Assembly: GCA_013368315.1 (NCBI GenBank)
Contig: JAACJM010000227.1
Location: forward strand, 1-64,000
DNA from: Tetrapyrgos nigripes
Lineage: Eukaryota; Basidiomycota; Agaricomycetes; Agaricales; Campanellaceae
Length of the DNA: 64,000 nt
Direction: 5' to 3'
Shown: piece by piece, positions 45,396 to 55,295 of the stretch
Layout of the letters: every line of letters starts with the position of its first letter
Numbering within the stretch: the stretch's first letter is position 1
Program-made: the position numbers and the translations under genes
The notes under the pieces: model-generated
Databases searched by the model: none
The model's input: the letters and a program-made list of their open reading frames with translations, nothing else
What the model was told of the DNA's origin: nothing

Positions 45396-46600
45396 TAGCA
45401 TGGTCCCATTTTTGTCATTCCAGAAGGGTATCAAAATCCTCTTTTTCAAAGACAGGTCAAAATTCCCTGAGGTATTCTGCTGGTACAATTTCTTCCAGAG
45501 ATTTTGCTCCCTCTTCTGCAGTGTGTCAGGCAGCTCAATTAGCTGATATGGAACCAGTAGCACAAATATACTCTGAAGGGTTTTTGGGCCACATGTTCAC
45601 CACAAAGATCCTATCCCCTTCTTCAATGTCTTCTTCATCTTCTTCTTGCCACAATTTCCATTGTTTCTTCCTTTTACAATCCCCAGGGCACCTATCAAAC
45701 TTGATGGTCCCTTTCTTCCAGTCTATCAATGGGTTATGGTGTTTCAACCAATTAAACCTAATGATAATATCATTTGAGCCAGTGTTAGTGACCACAAACA
45801 TAGTGACCTCTGTGTGATCATTGACAGTTAGTCATAGTTTGGTTGTATACTCAATTCTTCTGTTTTTGTTGGCTGTTCCATCCATGTTGTATACTGGAAT
45901 TGGTCAATAGAGACGTTCCAGGAATAAATTATTTCTAAGGGTGAAGTCTTGATTGATATAGCACGCTGTGGCCCCACAATCAAGAAGGGCATCAGTAACC
46001 TGGCCTTTATGAAAATCTAAAGCCTCGATCATGACTGGAAGCAAAATAGATTCCCCACTAATCTTCCGAATCAACTTTGCAGGAGCCTGGAGGTCCCTGA
46101 GTACAGCGAGAGCCACATCAGGTTGCATTGAAGCTAGATCAAACCTTAGTTTGTCATCTACTTCATGCTCCCTCAATAAGTGGACCCATTGTTGTAACAG
46201 ATGAGGTGCTCTAGGTGTTTGAGCAACCACGTTCCAGTACACCCAGTAGGGTCCTACTTTCTTTTCAGGTTTTGGTGGTATTTGAGATGGGAGACTCAAA
46301 GGAGTTCGAGTACAACACTTGCATCGGAAAGGGTGAGGAGTTTGTTGGGAATTTTTACAAGAATCCTCCAGGGGATTTTCAGACATGTCTTCAGTTTCAG
46401 TTAAGTCGCTTTCATTTGTGAGGACACTAAATTGATTATATGAAGCAAACTTGATATGAAACACTGATTGTTCTGTAGGTGGTGTATCATTCTGCCTATG
46501 GGTCCTTAAAAACCTGCATCCTCACTAAGCTTCCAGAATTCTTCCTTTGCTTCATCCATCTTCAAGACTTCCTGCATGCTTCATATAAGATTCAAGACTC
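45396..46600 (-). pseudogene. Chromovirus aspartic protease region
   Basis: LLDCGATACYINQDF (about 46000-45950) carries the protease D-x-G-A motif, followed by a frame change and IIIRFNWLKHHNPLIDWKKG, the conserved C-terminal protease segment. Upstream PKPEKKVGPYWVYWN is a linker of unknown role. Confidence 0.82.
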
Positions 46601-47746
46601 AATTTGGGCAATTCATAGAGATATGTCCTTCTCTACACCCATAACATTTGCAAGTCCCGTCCCATGTTCCTTTGTTTGTCTTAGTGTGATCAATCTCCAT
46701 GGGTTCCCCCTGTCCACCAAAGGTGACTCCCATTCTTGTATGAGTCGTCAGTGCCTCCAATGGAGCCCCAACACTTGTAGTGACGTTTTGGGTAGCAGTC
46801 ATGGGGGTTTGGGTAGTGGTAAACCAAGCTCCCACAGAGGTATTTCCACTAGCAGGCATCCCTCTAGAGTTGTTTTGAAGAGTTCAAACACTTTGGTCAC
46901 AAAGGTTGAGTCATACTGCTGCAGCCTTCCAGGCTGCATAGGTAGTAGGAACAGGATCCATTTGATAGATTCTTTAAACAATTCCAAACTGGAGGTTCTG
47001 CTTCAATAGCATGATGAGTCCCTCCTCATTCAACTTCACATCCTCCTTCCATTCTTCAAAAGATAGGAACAACTGCATGGCCAACACAGTGCTTTGCTTG
47101 ATATTCTGCAGCTTTCGCTGTGCAATGTCTGTCTGATCTCCTCCTGCAAATTCCCTTCAAATTGCACTACAGAGATCCATATAACTTTCATTATTTCCTT
47201 CTGTCTGAATCTTTTGAATTTGATTGCTCGCCCATCAAGCAGCAGTGCCTTCTGTCATGTCTCCAAGACACGAGAAGCATCATCAGCAAATTTGCGAGGG
47301 TTCCTGAGAAACCAGAGATACATTTGCGAAAGAAAAGGGTCAACCACATTGGAAGTCCCATTGAAAGGTTATGGTTTAGCACCAGAGCAGCTACTACTGT
47401 CCCTTTCATCAGTCCTAACCTGTTGGGTGCCCATAGTTTGTCACATATTCTGAAGTTCATGCAAAAGTTCCATCTGATTATTCTGGAGTCCAGCGATGGT
47501 CTGGAGGAGTAGCTGATTATAGTCTTCTCCAGGAACAAAGTTGGTCTGGGTGTAATACCCCTGAGTGTTATTATAGGATTGGTGAGAGGGAGGTGGATTA
47601 GCTTGTGGGGGTGGCGCATGCATGGATTCTCCAACTCCATCAGAGGGGTTTTGAGTAGGAATCCCTCCAAAGGCCATAGGATTTGGAGTAGTACCCATAG
47701 AATAGTCTGAGGGGCCAGCAGAGGTAGGCACATTTGGAGTAGTCAT
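46601..47746 (-). pseudogene. Chromovirus Gag with CCHC knuckle
   Basis: Starts MTTPNVPTSAGPSDYSMGTT at 47746, Pro/Gln/Asn-rich with a coiled stretch (LLLQTIAGLQNNQMELLHEL). The frame is broken near 47441. A capsid-like part continues in other frames (DASRVLETRQKALLLDG), and the nucleocapsid knuckle CYGCREGHISMNC is at about 46605-46645. No 5' LTR is visible upstream. Confidence 0.8.
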
Positions 47747-47850
47747 CTAGGGGGTTCTTGACGAGGATCTAAGATGCCGCATGATGACGCTGCTTGAAGC
47801 ACCGGTCACCCCAGGGCCCGAAACGATATCACAGAGTACTTAATTATCAG

Positions 47851-49440
47851 GAGGCCGTAGAAAGAATTGCAGGGAATGAGTTTTTCACAAGGAGATATAG
47901 AGCGCGTCCATCACCCGTGCTTAGACACGATTTACAAAGTAAGCTTATGTGACGTGGCTCCATACACAAATTGTCCTCAGAATGCAGCACAGATGTAAGC
48001 CCGGCAGTAGCAGAGAGCGTTGAGTATACACTGAGACTAGTCATTATTAATCCAGCTGTGAAAATATAGACACTAGTAATCAGCACCCCATGGTGCTCGA
48101 TGCATCATGGGAAAGGAGGATAACTGTGGCTGTGCAACTGTCTCCTCCTGCTCGTTGCTGCCTCTGACAGCCTTATACCGCTACTCAGTTATGAAAGATG
48201 AACGATCCAAAAGTGATAGTCAATCCACGATGGACATCCCAAGGACATCGCTGTTCTGGAGGAGGAGATGATTATGGTCCACTAAGGATTTCCGGTGCGG
48301 GCTTGCATTTGTTCGGTCTAAAGCCAGAACTGATTGCGTCGAAATTTTTATTTCAAAAGCAGAAGTAGGCCTTCGAGTCCTGTGCATATAATGCGGCATT
48401 TTCTCGCTCCCAAAAAGCTCAGAAAAATGGTTCATGTCCATATCCTGGTAATTTCGGACCTTCGGTAAACAGCTCGTCGTGCTTACAAGCCAGACTGCAT
48501 TCTTTTTCATCTTAGACTGCTTGGTGGAATACGCGAATACCAGGCTTTCTCATGACCAGGTTCTGTGCGCTTGCAGCTCTTTGACTGGATGGTTTTATCG
48601 GTTGGCTCGAGTGTGTTGGACTCGGAAGTGAAGCAAGAAGCAGGTACTGGAGACTGCAGAATTGACACATTGGCACATGATTATGATACTCATGCCAGTC
48701 GTTAGCCTTGACCGGTGACCCTTCGCCATAGCTGATGTTGGGTGCGTCTTCCTATCTTTCTTTTCATTCTTTTTTCAACCTTTTTCCCGGCTCTTTCGCT
48801 TGTTCTTTGGGTGCTTGTCGCTGAGGCTAATCATTGTCTACAGAGTCCGGTGTTCTACTAGTAATGCATCTTACCTCTATAATTTTTTTCCTTCTTCTGG
48901 TTGCGTTTCTTGGCATTTCTTGGCGGTTCTGGCAGAAGCTTTTGCCAAATAACTACAAACATTGCGAGGGCGAAACCAAGTTGAAACCAAGTTACCCGAC
49001 CCTGGTCCCTTTGTCGACGCCTTTTAGCGGCCTTTATCCTCTTCCATGACACTGGCATGCGGACCGACCCATAGTGCATGGGAGTATGCTTTATCGCCCT
49101 GGACCCCTACTAGGAATACACCGGTTGGCCGCTGCGTACACCCTCTTTCTGTCGCTGTAATGTCGCTGTTGGTCAAACTTAGTTCAAACTCGGACCTTGA
49201 AACTAGGATTATCTAGACCATCAGGCTGCTACTGCTTGACTGTGGCATCACTATTCACACCATGAGCCTCGTTGGTTCTGTTCTCTCCGCTTCTGGTCAT
49301 CCATTTGGCAGAGTCTTTCCGTCGTTTTCCTGCCCTGGTTGGTGCTAAGGAGGAGGAGGAAGAGGAGGAGTGTATTTGGAAGTCTTGGATTGTTGTGGTG
49401 GTTAATGTCAGATGGCCAAGGACTAGACAGTTCGCCTTGT
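47851..49440. other. Intergenic with one family relic
   Basis: No confident gene. 48735-48960 is copy D of the dispersed family (GTTGGGTGCGT, CT-rich intron-like stretch, GCAGAAGCTTTTGCCAAATA). A GGA-rich tract lies at 49350-49372. The minus frame 48510-48220 has no known motif. Confidence 0.35.
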
Positions 49441-49452
49441 GTGTGGTACAGC

Positions 49453-50250
49453 TAGGGCTCCAACCTGTTAATTACTTGTTACAATTCTCGAGGTAACTAA
49501 TAAGTAACAGGTATACTATGTTATAACATGTTATAACTAGTTACTAACAGATTTTTCCGACAACAGGATTTTGCATGAAATAAGCTTATGGGAGTGAAAT
49601 TCAAAGAGTCCCTCCTTCAACCAGACTTTTGTGTACATCACTTGAGTGGTGGTCTCGGCTTTCATAGATGAGCGCACATCAGAGCAAAGGTGACGCAATT
49701 TTGAGAATAGCCGTTCAACGGATACACTTGTTCCTGGAATGGCCAAAAAGTTGTGGGCTATGCGTGATATGATTGGAAATCCACATTGATCTTCAGTGGT
49801 CTTGCAGTGGGTCTAGTATGGGAAAACATGAATAGGATTCACACAGACATAAAAACCTAGAATACCTTCCACCATTGCAAGGGCTTTTTCATTTCACCTT
49901 GCCCTCCCTCTCCAGAAAAATATCGCTCCAATCCATCTGATGTTTGGCTAGAGCTACCCTGTATATCAGACAAGCTCTCGTCTTCTGAATCAGATGGCAT
50001 TTCGTTCCACAGAGACTCAAAGAGTTTGTCATTGCTGGATGTCTTCTTTGGCTTTCTCGGAGAGACGCCGTTCGAGCCCACAGGCACAGCCTGAGAATAG
50101 GACTCGTAGACATGCTCAAAAAGGGCCTTCGCCTGCTGATACTCATCCAAATGACGCTTTCCAAACCAACTCAGGCGGAATGACCGTACAGCTGGCATAA
50201 GTATCTTTTTGAACAAATCATCATTATGCTACACGATTACCCTGACACGA
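49453..50250 (-). pseudogene. hAT transposase C-terminal fragment
   Basis: Two exons: about 50216-49873, with LDEYQQAKALFEHVYESYSQ and ending LQWWK, and about 49808-49537, with AIPGTSVSVERLFSKLRHLC followed by SMKAETTTQVMYTKVWLKEG. This is the hAT C-terminal dimerisation region. The intron (GTATTC...ACTAG) is intact. The element end TAGGGCTCCAACCTG with subterminal GTTAC/GTAAC repeats follows at 49453-49550. The DDE core and the other terminus are missing, cut off before the aquaporin 3' end. Confidence 0.85.
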
Positions 50251-50374
50251 TTACCCAAAAAAAATTACAGATACGGAACTACTACATAGCTAGTTTCGTG
50301 ACGATGGAGCAGACCAATCCTCGGTTGACCCTCGGTTATAAACTTCTCGCCACCTAAGCGAAGATGGCTCTAGC

Positions 50375-52155
50375 CTATTTCTTGAAAGGGAGCTTTCCTC
50401 CAATTGACCAGGGGGCTTCCCAACTAAAAAGTATTCTCGAGTCAGTAAAGAGACACTTTGACGAGAAGCGAGTAACGAACGAATGAATGGATGGATGGAC
50501 GGATGAATGACTTACTATCTGACAATATAACTATCCTGCTCAGTGTAAAGCAAGGTATCGTAGAAAATAGTCCCAACCATAGCACCAAGGATGGGAGCGA
50601 CGATGGGGCACCAGAGCCAGTAGTGGCTATATACGTATGATCAATTTGACCGAGTCAGAACTTTTATGAAGGAGGAGGATTCAAGGTTACTCACTTCCTA
50701 AAAGTCCAAATTTCACTACCGTAACCAGCCATAGCCATGAATATCCGGGGACCCAGGTCGCGAGCTGGGTTGACTGCTGAGCCTAGGAATATTATTTAGA
50801 CTTTAGTTAGGAAAGAGTATTCTTACGACATACCTGTATTCATTCCAATGGCAGTAGCAAGACCCACAACTACGATGAAGAGGACGACAGGAACCAAACC
50901 AAGTGGAGGAGCTGTATTACGCTTATCTGTTACAGCCAGAATAACAACGATGAGGATGGTAGTGGCGATGAATTCGGAGAAGAATGCGGAAACGTCGGTT
51001 ACGTAGTGGGCCTAAATCAAAAAATCAAAAGCCGAAAGGAAGGTTGGTCGAGGTCAGTGGTGCTTCAACTTGATAATGGTGAACCCACAGCAAATGTAGA
51101 GAAAACCCCTGCGGTAGTTAGCGTGCGCGCCCCATGTCCACCTTCAACGAGGTTGATCGCATTGAAGTAGATCATATAAACCGTTGCTGCGCCGGCGATT
51201 CCACCGAGGACTTGGGCGAAGATGTAGGCTGTTACATGGAAGACGGTAGGATGTGAGTATTCATTAAAGGTACAAGTCGTATCATGATGGATGATCGTAC
51301 CAGGAACTTTACGCCAGGGAAATCCACGGAAGGTGGCGAGAGCCAAGGTGATCTATAGATGTAAATCACAGCTTGTTAGTATATAGTTCTGAGGTGAAGG
51401 ATGGCGGAGAATGGACCTACCGCTGGATTGAGATGACCTCCTGAGATACCTGCGCTGATCCATACACCGAGGGATAAACCTAGAACGACGATCATAGGTT
51501 AGCTCCATGCATATGCAAATTATCAAGGAAAGATCAGCTCACCTGCTGCCCACCCCATAGCGATAGTGGTATTGTCCTGTTACGAGTGACAATGGTGAGT
51601 GAGTGAACATGCTTCCCAGATCCATTAAAAAAGTGAAGAAGAAGAAACACATACGCCTTGACGAGACGCCGACACACTCTTATGGTTCGACAAGCTAACT
51701 TGACAATTAACACCAGCACCAAAGATGATTAGGATCATCATGCCAGAGAATTCCGCTGCGGGCTCTCTAAGCCATTGACTGAATGAACAATGGGATGTAC
51801 CCAAATGATAAGCAAACAAGCAATGATGACTTGAACTAACTGCGAACACCACATACCGAGTATTATAGATCCGACTCTTTGGTGCCAGTGCTTCGAGAGC
51901 TGGAATGATCACTGGTGCTGTTAGACCACGTTCCATTCGTTCAGCGGAATCGTAGCTAGGAAGGCCTGGCATGATAGTCGGGGTCCTTGAGGGAAGAAGG
52001 GGAGTATCGAACGGGAGATTACTGTAAGTCTCTTGATTAGCAAGGCCTGGTATGATAGTTGTGGCTCTTGAGAGAGGAAGGGGAGTATCGAACGGGAGAT
52101 TACTGTAAGTCTCTTGACTAGTAATGAAAGGGATAGTGGTGATTTCATCAGACAT
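50375..52155 (-). CDS. Aquaglyceroporin
   Basis: Membrane channel of the major intrinsic protein family, expected to pass glycerol and other small solutes. Nine exons: 52155-51857, 51778-51655, 51576-51543, 51479-51421, 51352-51089, 51011-50834, 50782-50695, 50626-50516, 50423-50375; sum 1206 nt, 401 residues. The two half-helix motifs are [15 protein letters not shown] and [14 protein letters not shown]; the Asp after the second NPAR is the mark of aquaglyceroporins. Six membrane segments are recognisable. If the last intron is not removed, a stop at 50515-50517 gives 385 residues (ending YIVR); with splicing the tail is [15 protein letters not shown]. The N-terminal cytoplasmic tail contains a 27-residue tandem duplication ([13 protein letters not shown] twice). 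Confidence 0.93.
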
Positions 52156-52159
52156 CGTG

Positions 52160-53020
52160 AGGGATAGGAAAATTGTTTCTTGACTTGAAGTTTGGAGGGA
52201 AGGGGAAGGAAGGCCTAGGTATGTGTGCAGGAGGAGAAAGCTGGAGAATTATAACCCAACTGAGAAGTTGGAGAAAGAGATAACGAGTGGAAAATACAGA
52301 ACCCTTGTCTGAATTAGATGAAAGTGGGTAGGGTAGGCTTCGAACTCTACTTCGAGACTTATACCAGCTTACCTCGACGATCAGAGATTTGATATTTAGG
52401 GCGTATCTTCGAAACCGTGACGCTGAGCGACAGAAGTTGTGGTTAGTTGCTATTGCGATCATGAATTATAGAGGCGTTGTGATAGTAAGAGACGTCGTAG
52501 ACGTTGAGACGTTTGCGGGGTTAAGAGTCACTGATCGTTGACTTTGACGCGTGCAAGGCATCGCTCATAACATATCCAACACTTGTCCAGCACACGCTCC
52601 GCTTCTCCAAGACACTTTCAGGGCACTTGTTCTTGAGATATAAGGTGGAGGTCCTAGACGCGTAGGACTTTCTAATGAGCGAAATTGATCGTCGTGAGCA
52701 TCGGCGGGACATTGTAGAGTGGGCCTGTCCTTGTTGGTTGCAAGGGAGGTTGCGTTGTGCGCTGGCAGCGATGTCCCGGATATGACCCCTGTCCCGGATG
52801 TCCCGATCGTGTCTCGGATTGTTCGGAGTCGGACGACAGGATACGTCTGAGGGCGTCGATCATGTTTTGTTTTGAGTGGTAAACGGAGGATTCCATTCTG
52901 AGAGCGTCGCTCTTGCTCTTCCACAAAATGCGAGACTCTCTGCACACGTGTTATAATCTCAAATGCCCTATGTACATTTTCAAACAAGAACGGCTTCCCC
53001 ATTGACAATCTCAAAGTCAA
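52160..53020. other. Intergenic between the aquaporin and the F-box gene
   Basis: The minus frame 53020-52565 is open for 151 codons just downstream of the F-box stop but has no known motif, and is probably its 3' flank. The interval near 52156-52480 is the aquaporin promoter side. Confidence 0.3.
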
Positions 53021-54748
53021 TCAATAGCAATCCAAACCCTCCATATCAAGCGACAATCCCAACCTCCGAAGTTTCATCAACGGTTCTAGAGCTTCTTCGT
53101 CTAATAGTCGTCCCAAGACAGTGAGTTGGACGCGAGTTAGACTTATGGATGTTGTAGCCATGGTAAGGCTATGATTGCCCGTTTCACCCACTGTACCGAA
53201 TTCTTTCGGTCGGACACCGCGATACTCAATCGGAACCCAACGAGAAAGAACCATCTCCACAAAATCCTCCTCCCTAAACGACCTTTCATCCAACTGAAGG
53301 TTCAGTTTCACAAGACGAGGAAGTATGGGGTGAAATGGGAAAAAAGATGAAGCGTATGTCGAGTCCGAGAGGTTATTCCCTCGGAGAGTTTTAATGAAGT
53401 TGGGACTGAGGAGGATGTAATTGGCATTTTGAGGGGGTGGTTCGCTGAGATAGATGAATTCCTCTATGGTTGGGGTTGTGGTTAGAATTTTTAGGAGGTC
53501 GGATTCGGAGATCCGAATCCAGGAGAGGGTAAGTGAGGTTAAGGTACATTGGGAGTTGGTGATGAATTGGGAGAAGATGGGGTATGTGAGTTGGGCGGGG
53601 TAGTTATTACGAGCGGTGGTTTCGTCCGAGTCAGAGGCAAGACCCAAGTCAGGATGGGGAAATGGGGAATAAGTACCGCATTGGTAGGTAAATGATTTGA
53701 GAGCGGGTAAATAGAGTTTGGAAATGAGGCCGTGGAGGAGTGTACCGTCGAATGTGAGAGAGGTGACAGTAGGAGATGGGTATGAGTCGTGGGGGCAGGG
53801 TTCATGAGCTCGGATGAAGAAGGATAGAGTGGTGAGGGAGGAGAGGTTTTGGGAGTGAGTTGGGGAAAGAAGGTCGAAGATGTTTCGGCTTTGTTGGCCT
53901 TTCCATGTTAAATCGAGGGTTTGGATTTGGGTCCAGGGAAAGATGTCCTGGAGAGGGTCAAAGGTATGTAGACCCAGATGGACTAGACGAGGTGCATTGG
54001 GGACGAGGAATACGCGATCTGCGGGATGGCCTCCCAAGTCTCCATACTTTCGTTCAAAACGACGAAGAAGAGGGAGAGGTTCCGGCGGTCGGCTTTGTAG
54101 CCGAGGAAAAAAGTTCTCCACAGTGACAGAACGCCAACGAGAAGCATTATCGAGGAGAGAATTGATGGCACGTATAAGGTGGTGGGAAAGAAAGGTATTC
54201 GAGTTGGCGGAAAACTCGAAATCGAGGGGATGGTTTCCGGATTGTTGGAGGTAGCGTGGCAGAGCAATGAGTGGGTTCTTCCATGAGACGTTTGAGAAGG
54301 TACTAAATGACACCTAGAAGGTGGACCATAGGGATGGGGTGTTGAGTACGAGATTACGCCATTGAGTGCATATCTCGGTGAGGAGTATTGTAGAAGGTTT
54401 CGTTCTCTTCGAGAGTGACCTCTCTTCTGTAACGAAGAAGGAGAATATGAGAACCAAAATTTCTGTAGGGAGATTTCGAATAGGTGCAAAAAGAGAACGA
54501 AGAGCCTCGTCGCAGCGCTTCAAGCTCTCCTTCCGACTGCGCAAGTGCTGGACAAAGGACTCGAATCGGAGGATTTGGAGGTCTATTTTATCCTGCCCGG
54601 TTTGAGAGAAGGAAAGGAAGGAGGAGATGTCATTTTTCTGGGTCGTTGTGAGGGGATTTGGGGAACGGAGGAAGTTGAGGGCTTCCTGGAGAGACAATAG
54701 GGGTTCTACTGGCGTAGAGACTGTATTTTTGCATTGTTCACACTGCAT
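53021..54748 (-). pseudogene. F-box protein with one in-frame stop
   Basis: A single-exon F-box gene in one continuous minus frame except for a TAG at 54314-54316. The N-terminus has MQCEQCKNTVSTPVEPLLSL, a coiled region (DKIDLQILRFESFVQHLRSR), and the F-box LFAPIRNLPTEILVLIFSFF with CTQWRNLVLNTPSLWSTF just before the stop. Afterwards the same frame continues for 430 codons of leucine-rich sequence (WKNPLIALPRYLQQSGNHPL, a segment that normally follows SLWST in these proteins). No intron of normal size removes the stop without losing the conserved segment. Either a recent pseudogene, a polymorphism or a sequencing error. A start 14 codons earlier (54790) is possible. It belongs to a different subfamily from the F-box pair at 3.3-8.3 and 23.3-25.2 kb. 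Confidence 0.65.
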
Positions 54749-54799
54749 GAGGAAAAGAGAGTCCGGCAATAACGCGGCAAAAACTTTCATGCACGTGCA

Positions 54800-55295
54800 T
54801 CGATGTCACGCCTCTCTCGTGATCCGCCATGTCTATCGCTTCAACGACGCGTCTTTCTGCCCTGTATCCCTCTGCACAGATTCCATCCGCGATACACCAA
54901 CGCGTCTCTTCACTCAGCCAGGTCCTGGCTCAATAAATATCCACAGATGATCGGTAAACAGCTGAGTCATCATTTGTGTTTGTTTGGCTACAGCGTGTTC
55001 ACGTGTTTAACGGGGTCAGAGCGTGGACTCATCACCTCTCCTTCCGTTTTTACACTTTCGGACCAGTCCCCCGTCGGCAACACGGACAGTGGTTTTGTGA
55101 GCTGTGCTGGCTGGTGAGTGCCTCTGCCAAGTCTTCTTTGCTTTTTCTTTTGTTTTCCTGTCCTTTTGTTTATTCTTTGCTTTACAGACAACCCCAAGGA
55201 CCATACCTTCCACCATTACCATTTTCGTCTATTTTCCATTCCTACCCCACATCACGCCCACTTTACATCCCTGCTAGATGGCTACAAGCTTTTAA
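54800..55295. other. Divergent intergenic region
   Basis: Lies between the minus-strand F-box gene and the plus-strand long gene, so it should hold both promoters. No clear TATA box. CT-rich stretches lie at 55130-55180. Confidence 0.35.

Larger units (their letters stand above)
36330..47850 (-). mobile_element. Ty3/Gypsy chromovirus, dead and nested
   Basis: Minus-strand LTR retrotransposon with Gag, CCHC, protease, reverse transcriptase, RNase H, integrase and chromodomain in canonical Ty3 order. The 3' LTR (36330-36689) is present, but no matching 5' LTR is found upstream of Gag, so the element is truncated near 47.85 kb. Three later insertions (39088-43050, 43192-43966, 44004-45170; together about 5.9 kb) sit in the reverse transcriptase. 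Removing them leaves about 5.6 kb, a usual size for this class. Many frames are broken, several by changes that fit C-to-T loss at CpG. It cannot move by itself. Confidence 0.93.

Noticed and set aside
46479..47512. Long plus-strand frames across the chromovirus Gag and protease
   Set aside because: They are antisense shadows of the minus-strand Gag/protease sequence, which has clear motifs.
49300..49450. A third copy of the F-box upstream region, from the GGA-rich tract before GTGTATT
   Set aside because: Apart from the low-complexity tract there is little similarity to 25280-25400 or 8330-8460.
52565..53020. A 151-codon minus frame as a separate gene or C-terminal extension of the F-box gene
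   Set aside because: It starts after the F-box stop, has no motif, and overlaps sequence better explained as 3' flank.
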